The notes below the pieces were generated by a model that did not search any database, was not told the origin of the DNA, and saw only the letters and a list, made by a program, of their open reading frames with translations. From assembly GCF_003815775.1 (NCBI RefSeq), contig NZ_CP033926.1:4402001-4466000 (forward strand): a DNA stretch of 64,000 bases. The letters run 5' to 3'. Shown one piece after another: positions 52,786 to 61,566 of this stretch. The stretch's first letter is position 1. Each line of letters starts with the position of its first letter. Source of the stretch: Chryseobacterium joostei (lineage in GTDB: Bacteria; Bacteroidota; Bacteroidia; Flavobacteriales; Weeksellaceae). A program made the translations under genes and the position numbers.

Positions 52786-54201
52786 ATGATGAAAAAAATT
52801 CTCTCCTTGCTGTTTACCGTCTTTGGTCTTTACCTTTCTCTTGCCCAATCAGAAAGTTATGGTGTTTCATTAGATAAATTAGTTTCACTCTACAATTCTG
52901 AGAAGTATGATGAGATTTATCAGAATTTTTCTCCACAGATGAAAGGTGCAATTACATTAAAAGAAAATAGGGATTTTTTTCTGGAGACATCTAAAGAATT
53001 TGGAAAAATAGAAAGTACGGAATTTGTTTCCCAAAAAAGCAAAAATGAAAGATTTGCATTGTACAAAGGCAAAGCTGATAAGGGTTTTGTGAATATTCTT
53101 TTCGCATTAAATAAAAATAATGAAATCGACGGAATAGACATTACACCTTTTATCGAAAAAAAAACAGCGGCCAATCAGCTTTCTAAAATCCCGGAGGATT
53201 ATAAAAAAATACTTTTCGATTATTCTAAAACATTCCCGGATCAGACTCAGATTTCTATTGCTGTCATCAAAAACGGGAAGACGTCATTTTATGGAATCAT
53301 CAGGAAAAATGATACTTTGAAAACCATTGATAACCATCAAAAACTATTTGAGATAGGCTCGGTTACCAAACTTTTTACGGCAACTATTCTTGCGCAGCTG
53401 GTTTTGGAGAAAAAATTAAAATTAGAGGATAATGTCAATCGGTTCTACAATTTTCCTTTTAAAAATAATATTAAGCTTTCTTTCGGTATGTTGGCAAATC
53501 ATTCTTCGGGATTGTACAGAATTCCGAAAAACCTGGAAGAAAATATAGAAGAAAATAATCCTTATAAAAATTACGCTGCGGACAAATTGGAAGACTATCT
53601 TCAAAATTCATTAATACTTGAAAATGCTTCCGGTAAAAACTACGGATATTCAAATCTTGCTTTTGGCCTGCTCGGTTTTACAATGGCTATAGAAGAGAAG
53701 ACAACTTTTCAGAAATTGTTACAGAAACGGATTTTTGATAAGTTCGGGATGACCAATTCTTTTACCAATGTAACATTTGCAGAAAAGGACGGGAAACTTA
53801 TAAAAGGTTTGGATAAGGACGGGAAAGAGACCTCGCAGTGGGATTTTGACGCTTTGTCAGGTTGCGGTTCTGCTGTAAGTTCTGTACAGGATTTAGCCGG
53901 ATTTTCTTTGGCACAGTTCAATTTCAGCAACAAAGATTTACAGCTTACGCAAATACCAACTTTCACAAAAGATAAAAAAACAAAAGTCGGTCTTGCGTGG
54001 CATATTTACCAAGATGATTCCCAACGCAAATTGCTGTGGCACAATGGAGGGACAGGTGGTTATTCATCTTCCTTACTTCTGAATCCTAAAACAAAAAATG
54101 GAGTAGTGGTTCTGTCCAATGTTGCTACGGGTAATCTGGATCACGATAATATTGAGAAAATTGCGTTTGATATTCTTAAAGTTTTGGATGTTAGAAAGTA
54201 A
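52786..54201 (+). CDS. exported serine beta-lactamase-like hydrolase with N-terminal DUF3887-like domain
   Basis: About 471 residues, exported (signal ending LSLAQ). The N-terminal ~100 residues of the mature protein (VSLYNSEKYDEIYQNFSPQM and following) resemble the DUF3887 module that often precedes these hydrolases. The class C/serine hydrolase domain has SVTK (SxxK, near residue 190), YSN (GYSNLAFG, near 285) and HNGGTGG (the HxG/KTG box, near 415). A peptidase or esterase acting on D-amino-acid peptides or esters is more likely than true beta-lactamase activity. In-frame starts at 52783 (TTG), 52786 and 52789 are equally possible. Confidence 0.87.
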   Translation: MMKKILSLLFTVFGLYLSLAQSESYGVSLDKLVSLYNSEKYDEIYQNFSPQMKGAITLKENRDFFLETSKEFGKIESTEFVSQKSKNERFALYKGKADKGFVNILFALNKNNEIDGIDITPFIEKKTAANQLSKIPEDYKKILFDYSKTFPDQTQISIAVIKNGKTSFYGIIRKNDTLKTIDNHQKLFEIGSVTKLFTATILAQLVLEKKLKLEDNVNRFYNFPFKNNIKLSFGMLANHSSGLYRIPKNLEENIEENNPYKNYAADKLEDYLQNSLILENASGKNYGYSNLAFGLLGFTMAIEEKTTFQKLLQKRIFDKFGMTNSFTNVTFAEKDGKLIKGLDKDGKETSQWDFDALSGCGSAVSSVQDLAGFSLAQFNFSNKDLQLTQIPTFTKDKKTKVGLAWHIYQDDSQRKLLWHNGGTGGYSSSLLLNPKTKNGVVVLSNVATGNLDHDNIEKIAFDILKVLDVRK

Positions 54202-54300
54202 CCATATTGATTAAGGCTGCTATATATTTCTGTAATCTTCTTTCAGAAAAATTTTATATTTGTTACAAAAAAAGTGAAAATTCATATTAGGTAATGGTAC

Positions 54301-54324
54301 AGATGTGGAGTTTTTAATTAACTT
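54301..54324. repeat. 24-bp direct repeat near the transposase, copy 1
   Basis: AGATGTGGAGTTTTTAATTA plus ACTT; 21 of 24 bases equal the copy at 54456-54479. It is possibly an end sequence of the IS1-like element or of a relative inserted earlier. Confidence 0.6.
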
Positions 54325-54356
54325 CATTGATTATCAATACCATACAAAGATATAAT

Positions 54357-54390
54357 AAAAAAAACGATGTACTATAATGCATCGTTTTTT
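54357..54390 (+). terminator. terminator-like hairpin
   Basis: A run, AAAACGATG / CATCGTTTT stem and T run, between the hydrolase and transposase genes. Confidence 0.75.
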
Positions 54391-54455
54391 ATTTTTGCCG
54401 ACTAAAAAAGCAAAATAGCGACTCCGGAATGTACTGATTTTATATCAGATGGTTT

Positions 54456-54479
54456 AGATGTGGAGTTACTAATTTACTT
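54456..54479. repeat. 24-bp direct repeat near the transposase, copy 2
   Basis: AGATGTGGAGTTACTAATTT plus ACTT, ending 9 bp before the transposase ATG. Partner of 54301-54324. Confidence 0.6.
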
Positions 54480-54488
54480 TAAATCATT

Positions 54489-55154
54489 ATGAATAAACGG
54501 CAGAATCAATGTATTCACTGTAATTACAGCTACTGTATCAAGGCGGGAATAACATCACAAAATAAGCAGCGCTATCAGTGCAAAAAATGCAACAAGAAGT
54601 TCATTGGGAACTATTCTTATCGTGCATATCACAAAAGTACAAATCATAATATTCAACAGCTGATAAAAGAAGGAGTTGGTATAAGAGGTATTAGCAGATT
54701 ACTTGAAGTCAGCAAGACGACTGTACTAAAAAAGATTTTAAAAATCGCTTCTAAAGTTGTTAAGCCACCAATCCCTCAGAATATAACAATCGAAATTGAT
54801 GAGTTAAAGACATACACTAAAAGTAAAACCAATGAACGGTGGGTAGTTGCAGCTTATTGCAGAGAGACAAAGAAAGTAATTGACTATAAACTTGGTAGAA
54901 GAATGACCAAGACAATACAATGTATTATAGATACTTTACTTTATGCAAATCCAAAAAAGATATATAGTGATCGCCTGAACATCTATCCTAAATTAATTCC
55001 AAAACATCTTCACAGTACTAAACGAAGAGAAATCAATCATATCGAACGGAAATTTCTTGATCTACGAACTCACATAAAGCGATTAGGAAGGAAAAGTATT
55101 AGTAAAGCTCAAAAAGATAAATATACAGACGCTATATTGAAAATCTATTTTTGA
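54489..55154 (+). CDS. IS1-like single-ORF transposase
   Basis: A 221-residue transposase. The N-terminal zinc ribbon has CIHC and CKKC pairs (QCIHCNYSYC, YQCKKCNKKF). An HTH follows (GIRGISRLLEVSKTTVLKKI). The catalytic acidic residues are in IEIDELKTY, IYSDRLNIY and NHIERKFLDLR, giving the DDE layout of IS1 InsAB fused in one frame. Length fits Bacteroidota IS1 members. It sits about 100 bp left of the right 253-bp repeat, at the end of the 25-kb block. No clean terminal inverted repeats are found, so the element may be truncated. Confidence 0.85.
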   Translation: MNKRQNQCIHCNYSYCIKAGITSQNKQRYQCKKCNKKFIGNYSYRAYHKSTNHNIQQLIKEGVGIRGISRLLEVSKTTVLKKILKIASKVVKPPIPQNITIEIDELKTYTKSKTNERWVVAAYCRETKKVIDYKLGRRMTKTIQCIIDTLLYANPKKIYSDRLNIYPKLIPKHLHSTKRREINHIERKFLDLRTHIKRLGRKSISKAQKDKYTDAILKIYF

Positions 55155-55183
55155 GGAATTTCATTTAATGAAAATAAGGAATC

Positions 55184-55217
55184 TAATAGTTTGTCTTATT
55201 TGTAGGTCAAACTATTA
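55184..55217 (+). terminator. hairpin after the transposase gene
   Basis: TAATAGTTTG / CAAACTATTA stem with a 14-nt loop, 30 bp after the stop. It has no strong T run, so a structural role at the IS end is also possible. Confidence 0.5.
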
Positions 55218-55255
55218 ATTCAAATTATCCAAATAAGTAAAAATAGGGGCAAATG

Positions 55256-55508
55256 TCTTCAGCAGGTTCTAATTGGCAAGTTTGTTTTATAAAAACCTTT
55301 TTGTCGATGATATGATTCGTCAGAACAAAATTAAATAAGATTTAGCTATAAATAAATTCATATTAAGTTTCTTGTAGTTGTAGCGTTTTTGCAATATAAT
55401 TTTAAATATTTGAAGCAATCGAAGTTATCATAGTTTGACTTTATTTTACTTAGGTTGCCTTACAATCAAGTTTACTTCTCTATGAACAATAAAATTGATT
55501 TTAAAAAC
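55256..55508. repeat. 253-bp direct repeat R, right copy
   Basis: Matches 30239-30491 at a constant offset of 25,017 bp with two substitutions. It occupies most of the 473-bp gap between the transposase and the next gene. Immediately after it an open frame without a start codon leads into the next gene. Confidence 0.93.
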
Positions 55509-55627
55509 AAGTAGTATATTTAATTTGGTACATTCAAATATATTATAACCTTAAAATCTATCCAGATATTTCTTCTTCCGAATATGATGATATCATTTCT
55601 ATCATTACTCAAATAAAAAACGATACT

Positions 55628-56125
55628 ATGATTTCTAACGAAGAACTCAAGAAAATTTTGACAGATGGGATGATGAAATACTGTAATAAAAGCAACGAGA
55701 GTAATCTTGCAATTCTTAATATTTATGATGGAATCAATAGGATTAAAAAACTAGGAATTGATGAACAGCTTTCTACTATTTATCAAAAGAATTGGACGAA
55801 ACCGAAAGAACCAGATTATGCGGAAATTAAGCAACAAGTTTCTGGCAGATTCAAAATGCTGTTGACAAAAGAAATGATAACCAAACAAGAATTTGAGAAT
55901 TATACTCAAACAATTATTCAAGATGTTGAGTTCTGTGAAAAAAATAAAGATAAAGAACAAATAAAAGCTCGATTATTATTAAGTTTAAAGAGCCTGAAAA
56001 ATGCAGGACTTGATACCGAAGATAGAGAAGCAATCAGTGAATGGTATTTTCTTCTTTCTCAAAAAAATAAAATTGATATAAAAAATGATTTGAATAAGTG
56101 GCTCTATGATTTTAACCCGAATTAA
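55628..56125 (+). CDS. hypothetical helical protein, perhaps 5'-truncated
   Basis: A 165-residue soluble, largely helical protein with no signal peptide (MISNEELKKILTDGMMKYC to LNKWLYDFNPN). The reading frame is open for about 30 further codons upstream (YPDISSSEYDDIISIITQIK) back to the end of repeat R, but contains no ATG there. The original gene may therefore have been longer and lost its 5' end at the repeat boundary. No family is recognised with confidence. The next gene begins 32 bp downstream. Confidence 0.6.
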   Translation: MISNEELKKILTDGMMKYCNKSNESNLAILNIYDGINRIKKLGIDEQLSTIYQKNWTKPKEPDYAEIKQQVSGRFKMLLTKEMITKQEFENYTQTIIQDVEFCEKNKDKEQIKARLLLSLKSLKNAGLDTEDREAISEWYFLLSQKNKIDIKNDLNKWLYDFNPN

Positions 56126-56157
56126 ATAAAAGAAAACTCAAAAAAAAACAAAAACAA

Positions 56158-57291
56158 ATGAATGAAATAAAACATCAACTGATTGACTACAAATCGGATA
56201 AAATAATAAATCTTATCTTGAAAGATAGGATGTTAATTTCTGAAACGGGTAAAACCGACAAATTTAAAACAACCAAAAAAGAATTTTCCAGTAATGAAGA
56301 TGCTTTGAAAAACTTTTATAAGAAGGAATGGGAATCTTTGAAAAAAGGATTTGTTTTAAATAATGAAAATGCAAAAATCGGACAACCAGTCTTGCATAAA
56401 TTTCTTGGTGGAGTTTATACAGGGGCAATATCGTTCGCACCTACACCAAAGGGGATTTTTGTTTATAAAGATGAATCAGAAAATGAAGGAATAAAAGGCT
56501 CTCTTAATTTAATCGACCTAGTTGGAAATGTCCTAAAAACTATAGAATTACCCAAACCGTTGGCTTGGAATATAGAGTACAGGAAAGAAAGAAACTCGTT
56601 AATTATGGATATTGACCATTATATTTATGAGTTCGATATTGAGAATGGAGTATTCCATAATATAGGAAAAGAAAATAGCCACATAGACAGTTTTGTCTCT
56701 GTTGCAAATGATAAAACGGCGTTTGCGACATTGAACCAGTTATCGATAGTAGATAATCACAATAAAATTTTGCATACAAAAAGTTATGAAATTGAAATTA
56801 TAAATGGGAGCTCTCCATTCTGTGGAAAATTATCAAAAGACGGTAATTTGCTGGCATTTCATAACAAGGAAGGAGAAATTCAAATCTTCGATACAAAAAC
56901 AGGGAATCTTCTGAAAAAAATTGTTGCGGATTTTAGAATGGTGTATCAGTTTGAGTTTGCTGACAACAATCAATTATTAGTTGTTAGAGAGCAGTACGGA
57001 ACTTGGGGAATGCGATATTTCGACCTATCCACGGCTGATGAAATCCAAATAAAAGAATTAGAAATTCCGGAATACACAAAAGATGTAAATGCTTTTTGCT
57101 TCAATGAAGACCAAACAAAATTAGTTCTTCTTCAACGAGCAGATGTGTATGTATTCGACTTTACAGATAAAAAACTTTTACATAGTTTTAAAATAGAACA
57201 TCTTGTAAAAAGCTGTAAAATTAAATTTGTTGCAGAAAATTTATTATGTGTACGAACTGATTATGGTTGTTTTAGCATTTATAACGTATAA
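56158..57291 (+). CDS. cytoplasmic WGR-like / beta-propeller protein
   Basis: A 377-residue protein without signal peptide. The N-terminal ~65 residues resemble a WGR domain: LISETGKTDKFKTTKKEFSS followed by a helix ending in WESLKKGFVL, which corresponds to the F-x-KK-x-KGY end of WGR domains. The remaining ~300 residues are WD40-like blades (GNLLAFHNKEGEIQIFDTKT, YVFDFTDKKLLHSFKI). WGR domains bind DNA or poly(ADP-ribose)-type ligands in other proteins, and a MolR-like regulator has a related layout. Function here is open. The base composition is very AT-rich. Confidence 0.6.
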   Translation: MNEIKHQLIDYKSDKIINLILKDRMLISETGKTDKFKTTKKEFSSNEDALKNFYKKEWESLKKGFVLNNENAKIGQPVLHKFLGGVYTGAISFAPTPKGIFVYKDESENEGIKGSLNLIDLVGNVLKTIELPKPLAWNIEYRKERNSLIMDIDHYIYEFDIENGVFHNIGKENSHIDSFVSVANDKTAFATLNQLSIVDNHNKILHTKSYEIEIINGSSPFCGKLSKDGNLLAFHNKEGEIQIFDTKTGNLLKKIVADFRMVYQFEFADNNQLLVVREQYGTWGMRYFDLSTADEIQIKELEIPEYTKDVNAFCFNEDQTKLVLLQRADVYVFDFTDKKLLHSFKIEHLVKSCKIKFVAENLLCVRTDYGCFSIYNV

Positions 57292-57341
57292 AATAATCTA
57301 ACCGTATTTCTAAGTATAGACATTCTCATTACATAAAATTT

Positions 57342-58097
57342 ATGAAAGCAATTCTCATCATCTCGCTATCAATATTTTACAGCTTTTCGTTTTCTCAAGA
57401 CAGAGATTCATTAATAGATGGATTTAGCGAAAATTTAAAAGCCTATAAAAATACAATTGATGGAACATTTTTACTAAAAAAGAATAATAAGGTAAAATTT
57501 AAAAATTTGAAATTTATTCTGCCAATTTGGGGATATTTTCAAGTTTTAGATGAAAATAATCTTAAGTTTTATATTGACAATAAAGGCAGAAAACAAAAGA
57601 AAACTAAAATCAATTTAGGTTTATGTGGAACTGTACCACATTATACTTGTGAAATTAAAATTGATAACGATAAGTTCATCATTACCAAAGATGAAACTTT
57701 CTACGACTATGGAAACAAAGAACCCTTTGAGGTAATTGATTCAATCAAAAAAGAAGGAATAGATAAAATATATTTCACCAATAAATTGCAGAAAATCAAT
57801 TATAATGAAAATGACTTTGTATTTAATTTTACCAAGACATTTCCCTATGCTGTAATTATTGAAAAAGGCACAAAAAAAGGAATTTTATATAATGGACAAT
57901 TGAGTTTTTACGACGAAATTATTGAAACCAAAAATTGGATTACAAAGGTTAAAATAGACAATAAAGTTGGATTTTATAATTTGACAGAAATAAAATATTC
58001 AGACCTAAGCGACTTTATTTTTGGATTGGCAAGATTCACATTAGAAGATGGTAAAAAAGGCTATGTTGATATAAATGGAAAAGAATATTTTGATTAA
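57342..58097 (+). CDS. exported protein with WG-repeat-like segments
   Basis: A 251-residue exported protein (signal peptide 1-18, ending FSFSQ). The mature part is beta-rich with KGTKKGILYNGQLSFYDEI, DNKVGFYNLTEIKYSD and GKKGYVDINGKEYFD. These follow the G-K-x-G-(F/Y)-x-(N/D)-x-x-G pattern of WG/KWG repeats. Function unknown. It is separated by 50 bp from the preceding WGR-like gene. Confidence 0.6.
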   Translation: MKAILIISLSIFYSFSFSQDRDSLIDGFSENLKAYKNTIDGTFLLKKNNKVKFKNLKFILPIWGYFQVLDENNLKFYIDNKGRKQKKTKINLGLCGTVPHYTCEIKIDNDKFIITKDETFYDYGNKEPFEVIDSIKKEGIDKIYFTNKLQKINYNENDFVFNFTKTFPYAVIIEKGTKKGILYNGQLSFYDEIIETKNWITKVKIDNKVGFYNLTEIKYSDLSDFIFGLARFTLEDGKKGYVDINGKEYFD

Positions 58098-58211
58098 AAA
58101 CTTGCTGCTAGTAAGGGTTGTAAATTAGATTGACCGAAGTACAAAATTCAGATGTAGTTCTTCATATTTAGAAATTATTTCAACTTAAACGTTCCCAATA
58201 CAAGTAAAACT

Positions 58212-59237
58212 ATGCATTTATATACCTTTATTTTTTTAATAATTCCTGTGTCTCTTTTTTCTCAATACAAAGAAATACCAAGACAGAAGGTTAAAAATAA
58301 CTCCAATGTTCATTTTTATAAAAATAAGCCACTACACGGGAAATACAAAATTTATAATAGAAGTGAAAAAGAGGATTATGAAATGATAAACTTTGTAAAC
58401 GGTCTCAAGCACGATTCTCTAGCATTTACTTATTACCTTGGAGCAGCTTCAAAAGGAAAATATGTAAAAGGTTTAAAAGAAGGGATATGGACAAGTACAA
58501 ACCGTGAAGGGAAGTTATATGATATTTCCAATTATAACAATGGAAAGAAGAATGGACGGTCAATAAAATTTAACTATAATGGTACTCTACAAGATACTCT
58601 AACTTATAAAAATGATAAATTAGAAGGTTGGCAAATTAGAGGTGTAGAAAATGGGAAAAGAAAAGAGCTTTTTGAAAATGATGTATTAAAGGAATCAATT
58701 CAGCAACAAAATAATGGGAACTTTTCTTTCAAATTAAAATATATTCGACTGAATTTTCAAGACTATTCTTGGGGAAATAGAATCTGGAGCAAAAACGGGA
58801 AAAAGTTTTCGGACAGCATCACTTTATATTATGACGATAAAAAAATAGAAAGAACAGTCTATACCAAATTGAACGATTCTTTGTATCATAAAATTCAAAC
58901 TGTAAAAGATAGAACTCGGGATGAAGTAACTATAAACTTCTATAACAAAAGAAATAAACTTTATATGAAATACCTTTTGTCCTACGTAAGCAGTTCTGCA
59001 AACGAGATTTTGTTTGAAGACTTTTTCTTCTCTACACAATATGATGAAGAAACAAAAAGTATAGAAGTAGGGCTTTGTAATCCTTGTCAAATATGGGAGG
59101 GAATTGGGAGGAAAAATTTTACAGTATATACATATGATGACGAAAATAAGGAGCATTACTATAATGTTCGGTGGATAAAATCGGATGGTGATATGTTGGC
59201 TGATTTTTGTTATCCTAATGTAAGGTGTGAGGAATAA
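58212..59237 (+). CDS. exported MORN-2-repeat (YwqK-like) protein
   Basis: A 341-residue exported protein (signal ending SLFSQ). Residues 30-150 contain MORN-2 type repeats (GKYKIYNRSEKEDYEMINFV, KEGIWTSTNREGKLYDISNY, KNGRSIKFNYNGTLQDTLTY), the repeat found in the so-called YwqK family of putative antitoxin or immunity proteins. The C-terminal half is not recognised. The following spacer contains a half copy of the cassette-like motif (59254-59303). Secretion argues against a cytoplasmic antitoxin role. Confidence 0.65.
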   Translation: MHLYTFIFLIIPVSLFSQYKEIPRQKVKNNSNVHFYKNKPLHGKYKIYNRSEKEDYEMINFVNGLKHDSLAFTYYLGAASKGKYVKGLKEGIWTSTNREGKLYDISNYNNGKKNGRSIKFNYNGTLQDTLTYKNDKLEGWQIRGVENGKRKELFENDVLKESIQQQNNGNFSFKLKYIRLNFQDYSWGNRIWSKNGKKFSDSITLYYDDKKIERTVYTKLNDSLYHKIQTVKDRTRDEVTINFYNKRNKLYMKYLLSYVSSSANEILFEDFFFSTQYDEETKSIEVGLCNPCQIWEGIGRKNFTVYTYDDENKEHYYNVRWIKSDGDMLADFCYPNVRCEE

Positions 59238-59253
59238 TAATGAACATTGAAGA

Positions 59254-59303
59254 TTTGCACTTCGATTTTCTCACTATTACAAAGCCCCGTAACGATATAA
59301 GCC
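59254..59303. repeat. cassette-like spacer motif, right half
   Basis: TTTGCACTTCGATTTTCTCA followed by CTATTACAAAGCCCCGTAAC. It shares the CCATCaCAAAGCCCCGtAAC core seen at 60671-60805 and, weaker, at 59965-60072. Confidence 0.5.
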
Positions 59304-59347
59304 AACATAGTGCGACACTCAACTGAACAAAAAATATAAAGAAACAG

Positions 59348-59968
59348 ATGGTTTCAACTCAAAAACTAAATTTACCTGACAGACAAAAATTGCAGACAAT
59401 TTGTAAAGCTATTTCTGTTTTAGACGCAATCCTTTCGCAAGAATGGGAATATCGCTATTATTCATATAACAATAAATGGGCAGACAAAGAAGAGTTTTGC
59501 GAAATGCGAAATGATTCTGGTGACCAAATGCTAATTTTATTTAGACAAGATGGCTGTGTAATAAATGGATTTGCACACGAATATCAACAGCAAGAAAAAG
59601 AGAAACTAACAAAGGATTTGCCTTCTATTTTTAACGAATTTATTTTCGGAGAACCTGTAAAAACAATCGGAACCACATTTTGCATTTGGACAACTGAAGC
59701 GAAAAATTGGCAAACTGGACAAATTGAAAATTACGAAGATAATTCTGAGGGAATGTTGAGCATTTTTGACGGAAATCCACAAACTTACATTGATTGGGCA
59801 ACAGAATATTTTGACGAAAGTGGTATCCCATTGGAAACTGTGAAAGAAATTTATAACGGAAAAACGCTTACAAAACAGATGGTTTTGACAATCGTTGAGG
59901 AACTTGAAGATTGGGAACAACTTGAAGCCGACCTAAACGAAATTGGTTATCCGTATAACTTTAACTAA
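59348..59968 (+). CDS. hypothetical cytoplasmic protein
   Basis: A 206-residue soluble acidic protein without signal peptide (LNLPDRQKLQTICKAISVLD at the start; EELEDWEQLEADLNEIGYPY at the end). Tryptophan- and tyrosine-rich segments (SQEWEYRYYSYNNKWADKEE) suggest a compact alpha/beta domain. No Pfam family comes to mind. It is bounded on both sides by the cassette-like spacer motif and has no promoter of its own that I can see, as expected for a captured gene cassette. Confidence 0.6.
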   Translation: MVSTQKLNLPDRQKLQTICKAISVLDAILSQEWEYRYYSYNNKWADKEEFCEMRNDSGDQMLILFRQDGCVINGFAHEYQQQEKEKLTKDLPSIFNEFIFGEPVKTIGTTFCIWTTEAKNWQTGQIENYEDNSEGMLSIFDGNPQTYIDWATEYFDESGIPLETVKEIYNGKTLTKQMVLTIVEELEDWEQLEADLNEIGYPYNFN

Positions 59969-60072
59969 CAAAAGCGCCAGACGGTAACAATGGTTTTATA
60001 ATAGTAGAGCGAAATTAAAAGTTCAAAAGTTCTTTCTCCATCATCTCAAAACCTCGAAACGTAACCTGCAAT
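59965..60072. repeat. cassette-like spacer motif, complete
   Basis: Starts CTAACAAAAGCGCC at the stop codon of the preceding ORF and includes TAGAGCGAAATTAAAAGTTC. It ends CGAAACGTAACCTGCAAT. The left part matches 61567-61617 and the right part matches 60671-60805. Confidence 0.6.
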
Positions 60073-60104
60073 GTGAACAGACCGTAATACAAAAAACAAG
60101 AGTA

Positions 60105-60659
60105 ATGAAAATCGTCAAAAATAGTTTTTACATTTTAATATTTATGCTATCTGTAACTATATCTTTTGGACAGACATTAAAAGTATCCGACTTAAGAAAA
60201 GCTTTTAATTATTATAAACCGACTGAACATAAACAATTATTATCGAAAGGCTTTAAAATATTAAATGATACCTCTTCAGGAAACCAAAAAAAAATTAATT
60301 TCATCAAATCAGATACAAAAGAAATTGTTGAGCTAATATTTACAGAGGATGTTGAAGGTGGCGAATATTTAAGTATAACATATTATTTACCATCAGAACT
60401 TACTTATAATAGATTTATTGCAACTTTAACAACGTATAAATTCAAGTATAGCAAAAGAAATAAACGTTATCAGCTTCCAACAAGCTCATATTCTGGTGAA
60501 AATGTTTATCCGAAAGGCTTGACGCTGAATAATGAAAAGAAATATTATTCTTTGGAATATGTTAGTTACATAGATAAAGCATTATCAGGACCACGACCTG
60601 GTCTTAGAAATGATATTGAAACCCCACCAATAAATGACAGCATAAATAGACCAAAATAG
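60105..60659 (+). CDS. exported hypothetical protein
   Basis: A 184-residue exported protein (signal peptide 1-22, ending ISFGQ). The mature domain is predicted alpha/beta (LRKAFNYYKPTEHKQLLSKG, VEGGEYLSITYYLPSELTYN), with a polar C-terminus rich in Pro/Arg/Asn. No family recognised. It lies between two spacer motifs and so forms a single-gene cassette-like unit. Confidence 0.6.
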   Translation: MKIVKNSFYILIFMLSVTISFGQTLKVSDLRKAFNYYKPTEHKQLLSKGFKILNDTSSGNQKKINFIKSDTKEIVELIFTEDVEGGEYLSITYYLPSELTYNRFIATLTTYKFKYSKRNKRYQLPTSSYSGENVYPKGLTLNNEKKYYSLEYVSYIDKALSGPRPGLRNDIETPPINDSINRPK

Positions 60660-60670
60660 AGATATAGTAG

Positions 60671-60805
60671 ATAACAAAGAGGTTTGCAATAGCGAGACAA
60701 AACTGCAGAGTTCAACGGTAGTTTTTTGATTGAACTTTTATATAAAAATTAAAGGTTTGTGCTTTGATTGCGTACCATCACAAAGCCCGAAAAATTACCT
60801 GCAAT
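60671..60805. repeat. cassette-like spacer motif, complete
   Basis: Begins ATAACAAAGAGGTTTGCAAT and contains GAGTTCAACGG. It ends ACCATCACAAAGCCCGAAAA then ATTACCTGCAAT. The outer parts match the other copies; the centre varies in length, as in recombination-site palindromes. Confidence 0.6.
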
Positions 60806-60831
60806 ACATAAAAATAAGCAACAAAAACAAA

Positions 60832-60889
60832 ATGAATTGGAATAATTATTTATTAGAAAAGAAAAGCCCTTCTTGGCGATTATGCACAT
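60832..60889 (+). pseudogene. frameshifted 5' end of the LRR gene
   Basis: The ATG at 60832 reads MNWNNYLLEKKSPS and then runs into a stop in frame 1. Shifting frame near 60871-60876 continues as LGDYAHLGVFEGAVGG into the LRR ORF. One base appears to be missing in the CCTTCTTGG stretch. Confidence 0.65.
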
Positions 60890-61555
60890 TTGGGTGTCTT
60901 TGAAGGAGCTGTGGGAGGAATTTTTGACTTATCAACAATTCCAACTGACACCAAGATTTTGGAAATGTCAACTCCTCTAAAGAAGTTTAAATTAAAATAC
61001 ACCAATCTTTCTGCATTAAAAAACAACACAAATATTGAGGCAATAATATTAGGAGAAATTGATGATGAACGAGTTGCTGTTTTTTCTACATTGCCGAATT
61101 TAAAATACCTTCATATAAGCATAAATAAGCAAACAGAAATACCAGACTTGTCACCCTTAAAAAACCTTGAGGTATTGATTCTTTCAAGTATTAAGAAAGT
61201 AGAAAATATCAATTTTCTTAAAGGATTGACCCATCTAAAAACTTTGTATATCTACGAGATAAACAATTTGTATGATTTGGAACCATTATCTTCTTTGGCA
61301 AGTTTGGAAGAGCTTTTTTTAGACCACGGAAAAATAAGTGGAACAGGACAATCGGTCAAAAGTATGGAGCCACTATCAAAACTGACCAATCTAAAATATC
61401 TGGCTTTTATCTTGAATGTAGAAAAAAAGAATGATGACATCAATCCTTTGCTATCACTTAAAAAATTGCAAAAACTACACATTCTTCCAAGATATTTGGA
61501 AAATGGTCATAGAGAAAAACTTTTAAACGAATTACCATTATTAGACGAATTATAA
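60890..61555 (+). CDS. leucine-rich-repeat protein (5' end frameshifted)
   Basis: A 221-residue cytoplasmic protein as read from a TTG at 60890; the true N-terminus is probably the ATG at 60832 in another frame. Leucine-rich repeats of the bacterial 22-residue kind run from about residue 40: LSALKNNTNIEAIILGEI, PNLKYLHIS, LSPLKNLEVLILSS, LKGLTHLKTLYIYEI, LSSLASLEELFL, LSKLTNLKYLAFIL and LLSLKKLQKLHIL. Such proteins mediate protein binding. It sits in a cassette-like unit. Unless translated by frameshifting, the gene is damaged. Confidence 0.7.
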   Translation: MGVFEGAVGGIFDLSTIPTDTKILEMSTPLKKFKLKYTNLSALKNNTNIEAIILGEIDDERVAVFSTLPNLKYLHISINKQTEIPDLSPLKNLEVLILSSIKKVENINFLKGLTHLKTLYIYEINNLYDLEPLSSLASLEELFLDHGKISGTGQSVKSMEPLSKLTNLKYLAFILNVEKKNDDINPLLSLKKLQKLHILPRYLENGHREKLLNELPLLDEL

Positions 61556-61566
61556 ACGAGCTATCA

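Noticed and set aside
52786..54201. True beta-lactamase resistance gene
   Set aside because: SxxK, YxN and HxG are present, but the DUF3887-like N-terminal domain and operon context fit a broad serine hydrolase family better.
58098..58211. Additional cassette-like spacer before the MORN-repeat gene
   Set aside because: Only loosely similar (AAGGGTTGTAAATTAG...GACCGAAG) to the left motif; too degenerate to list.
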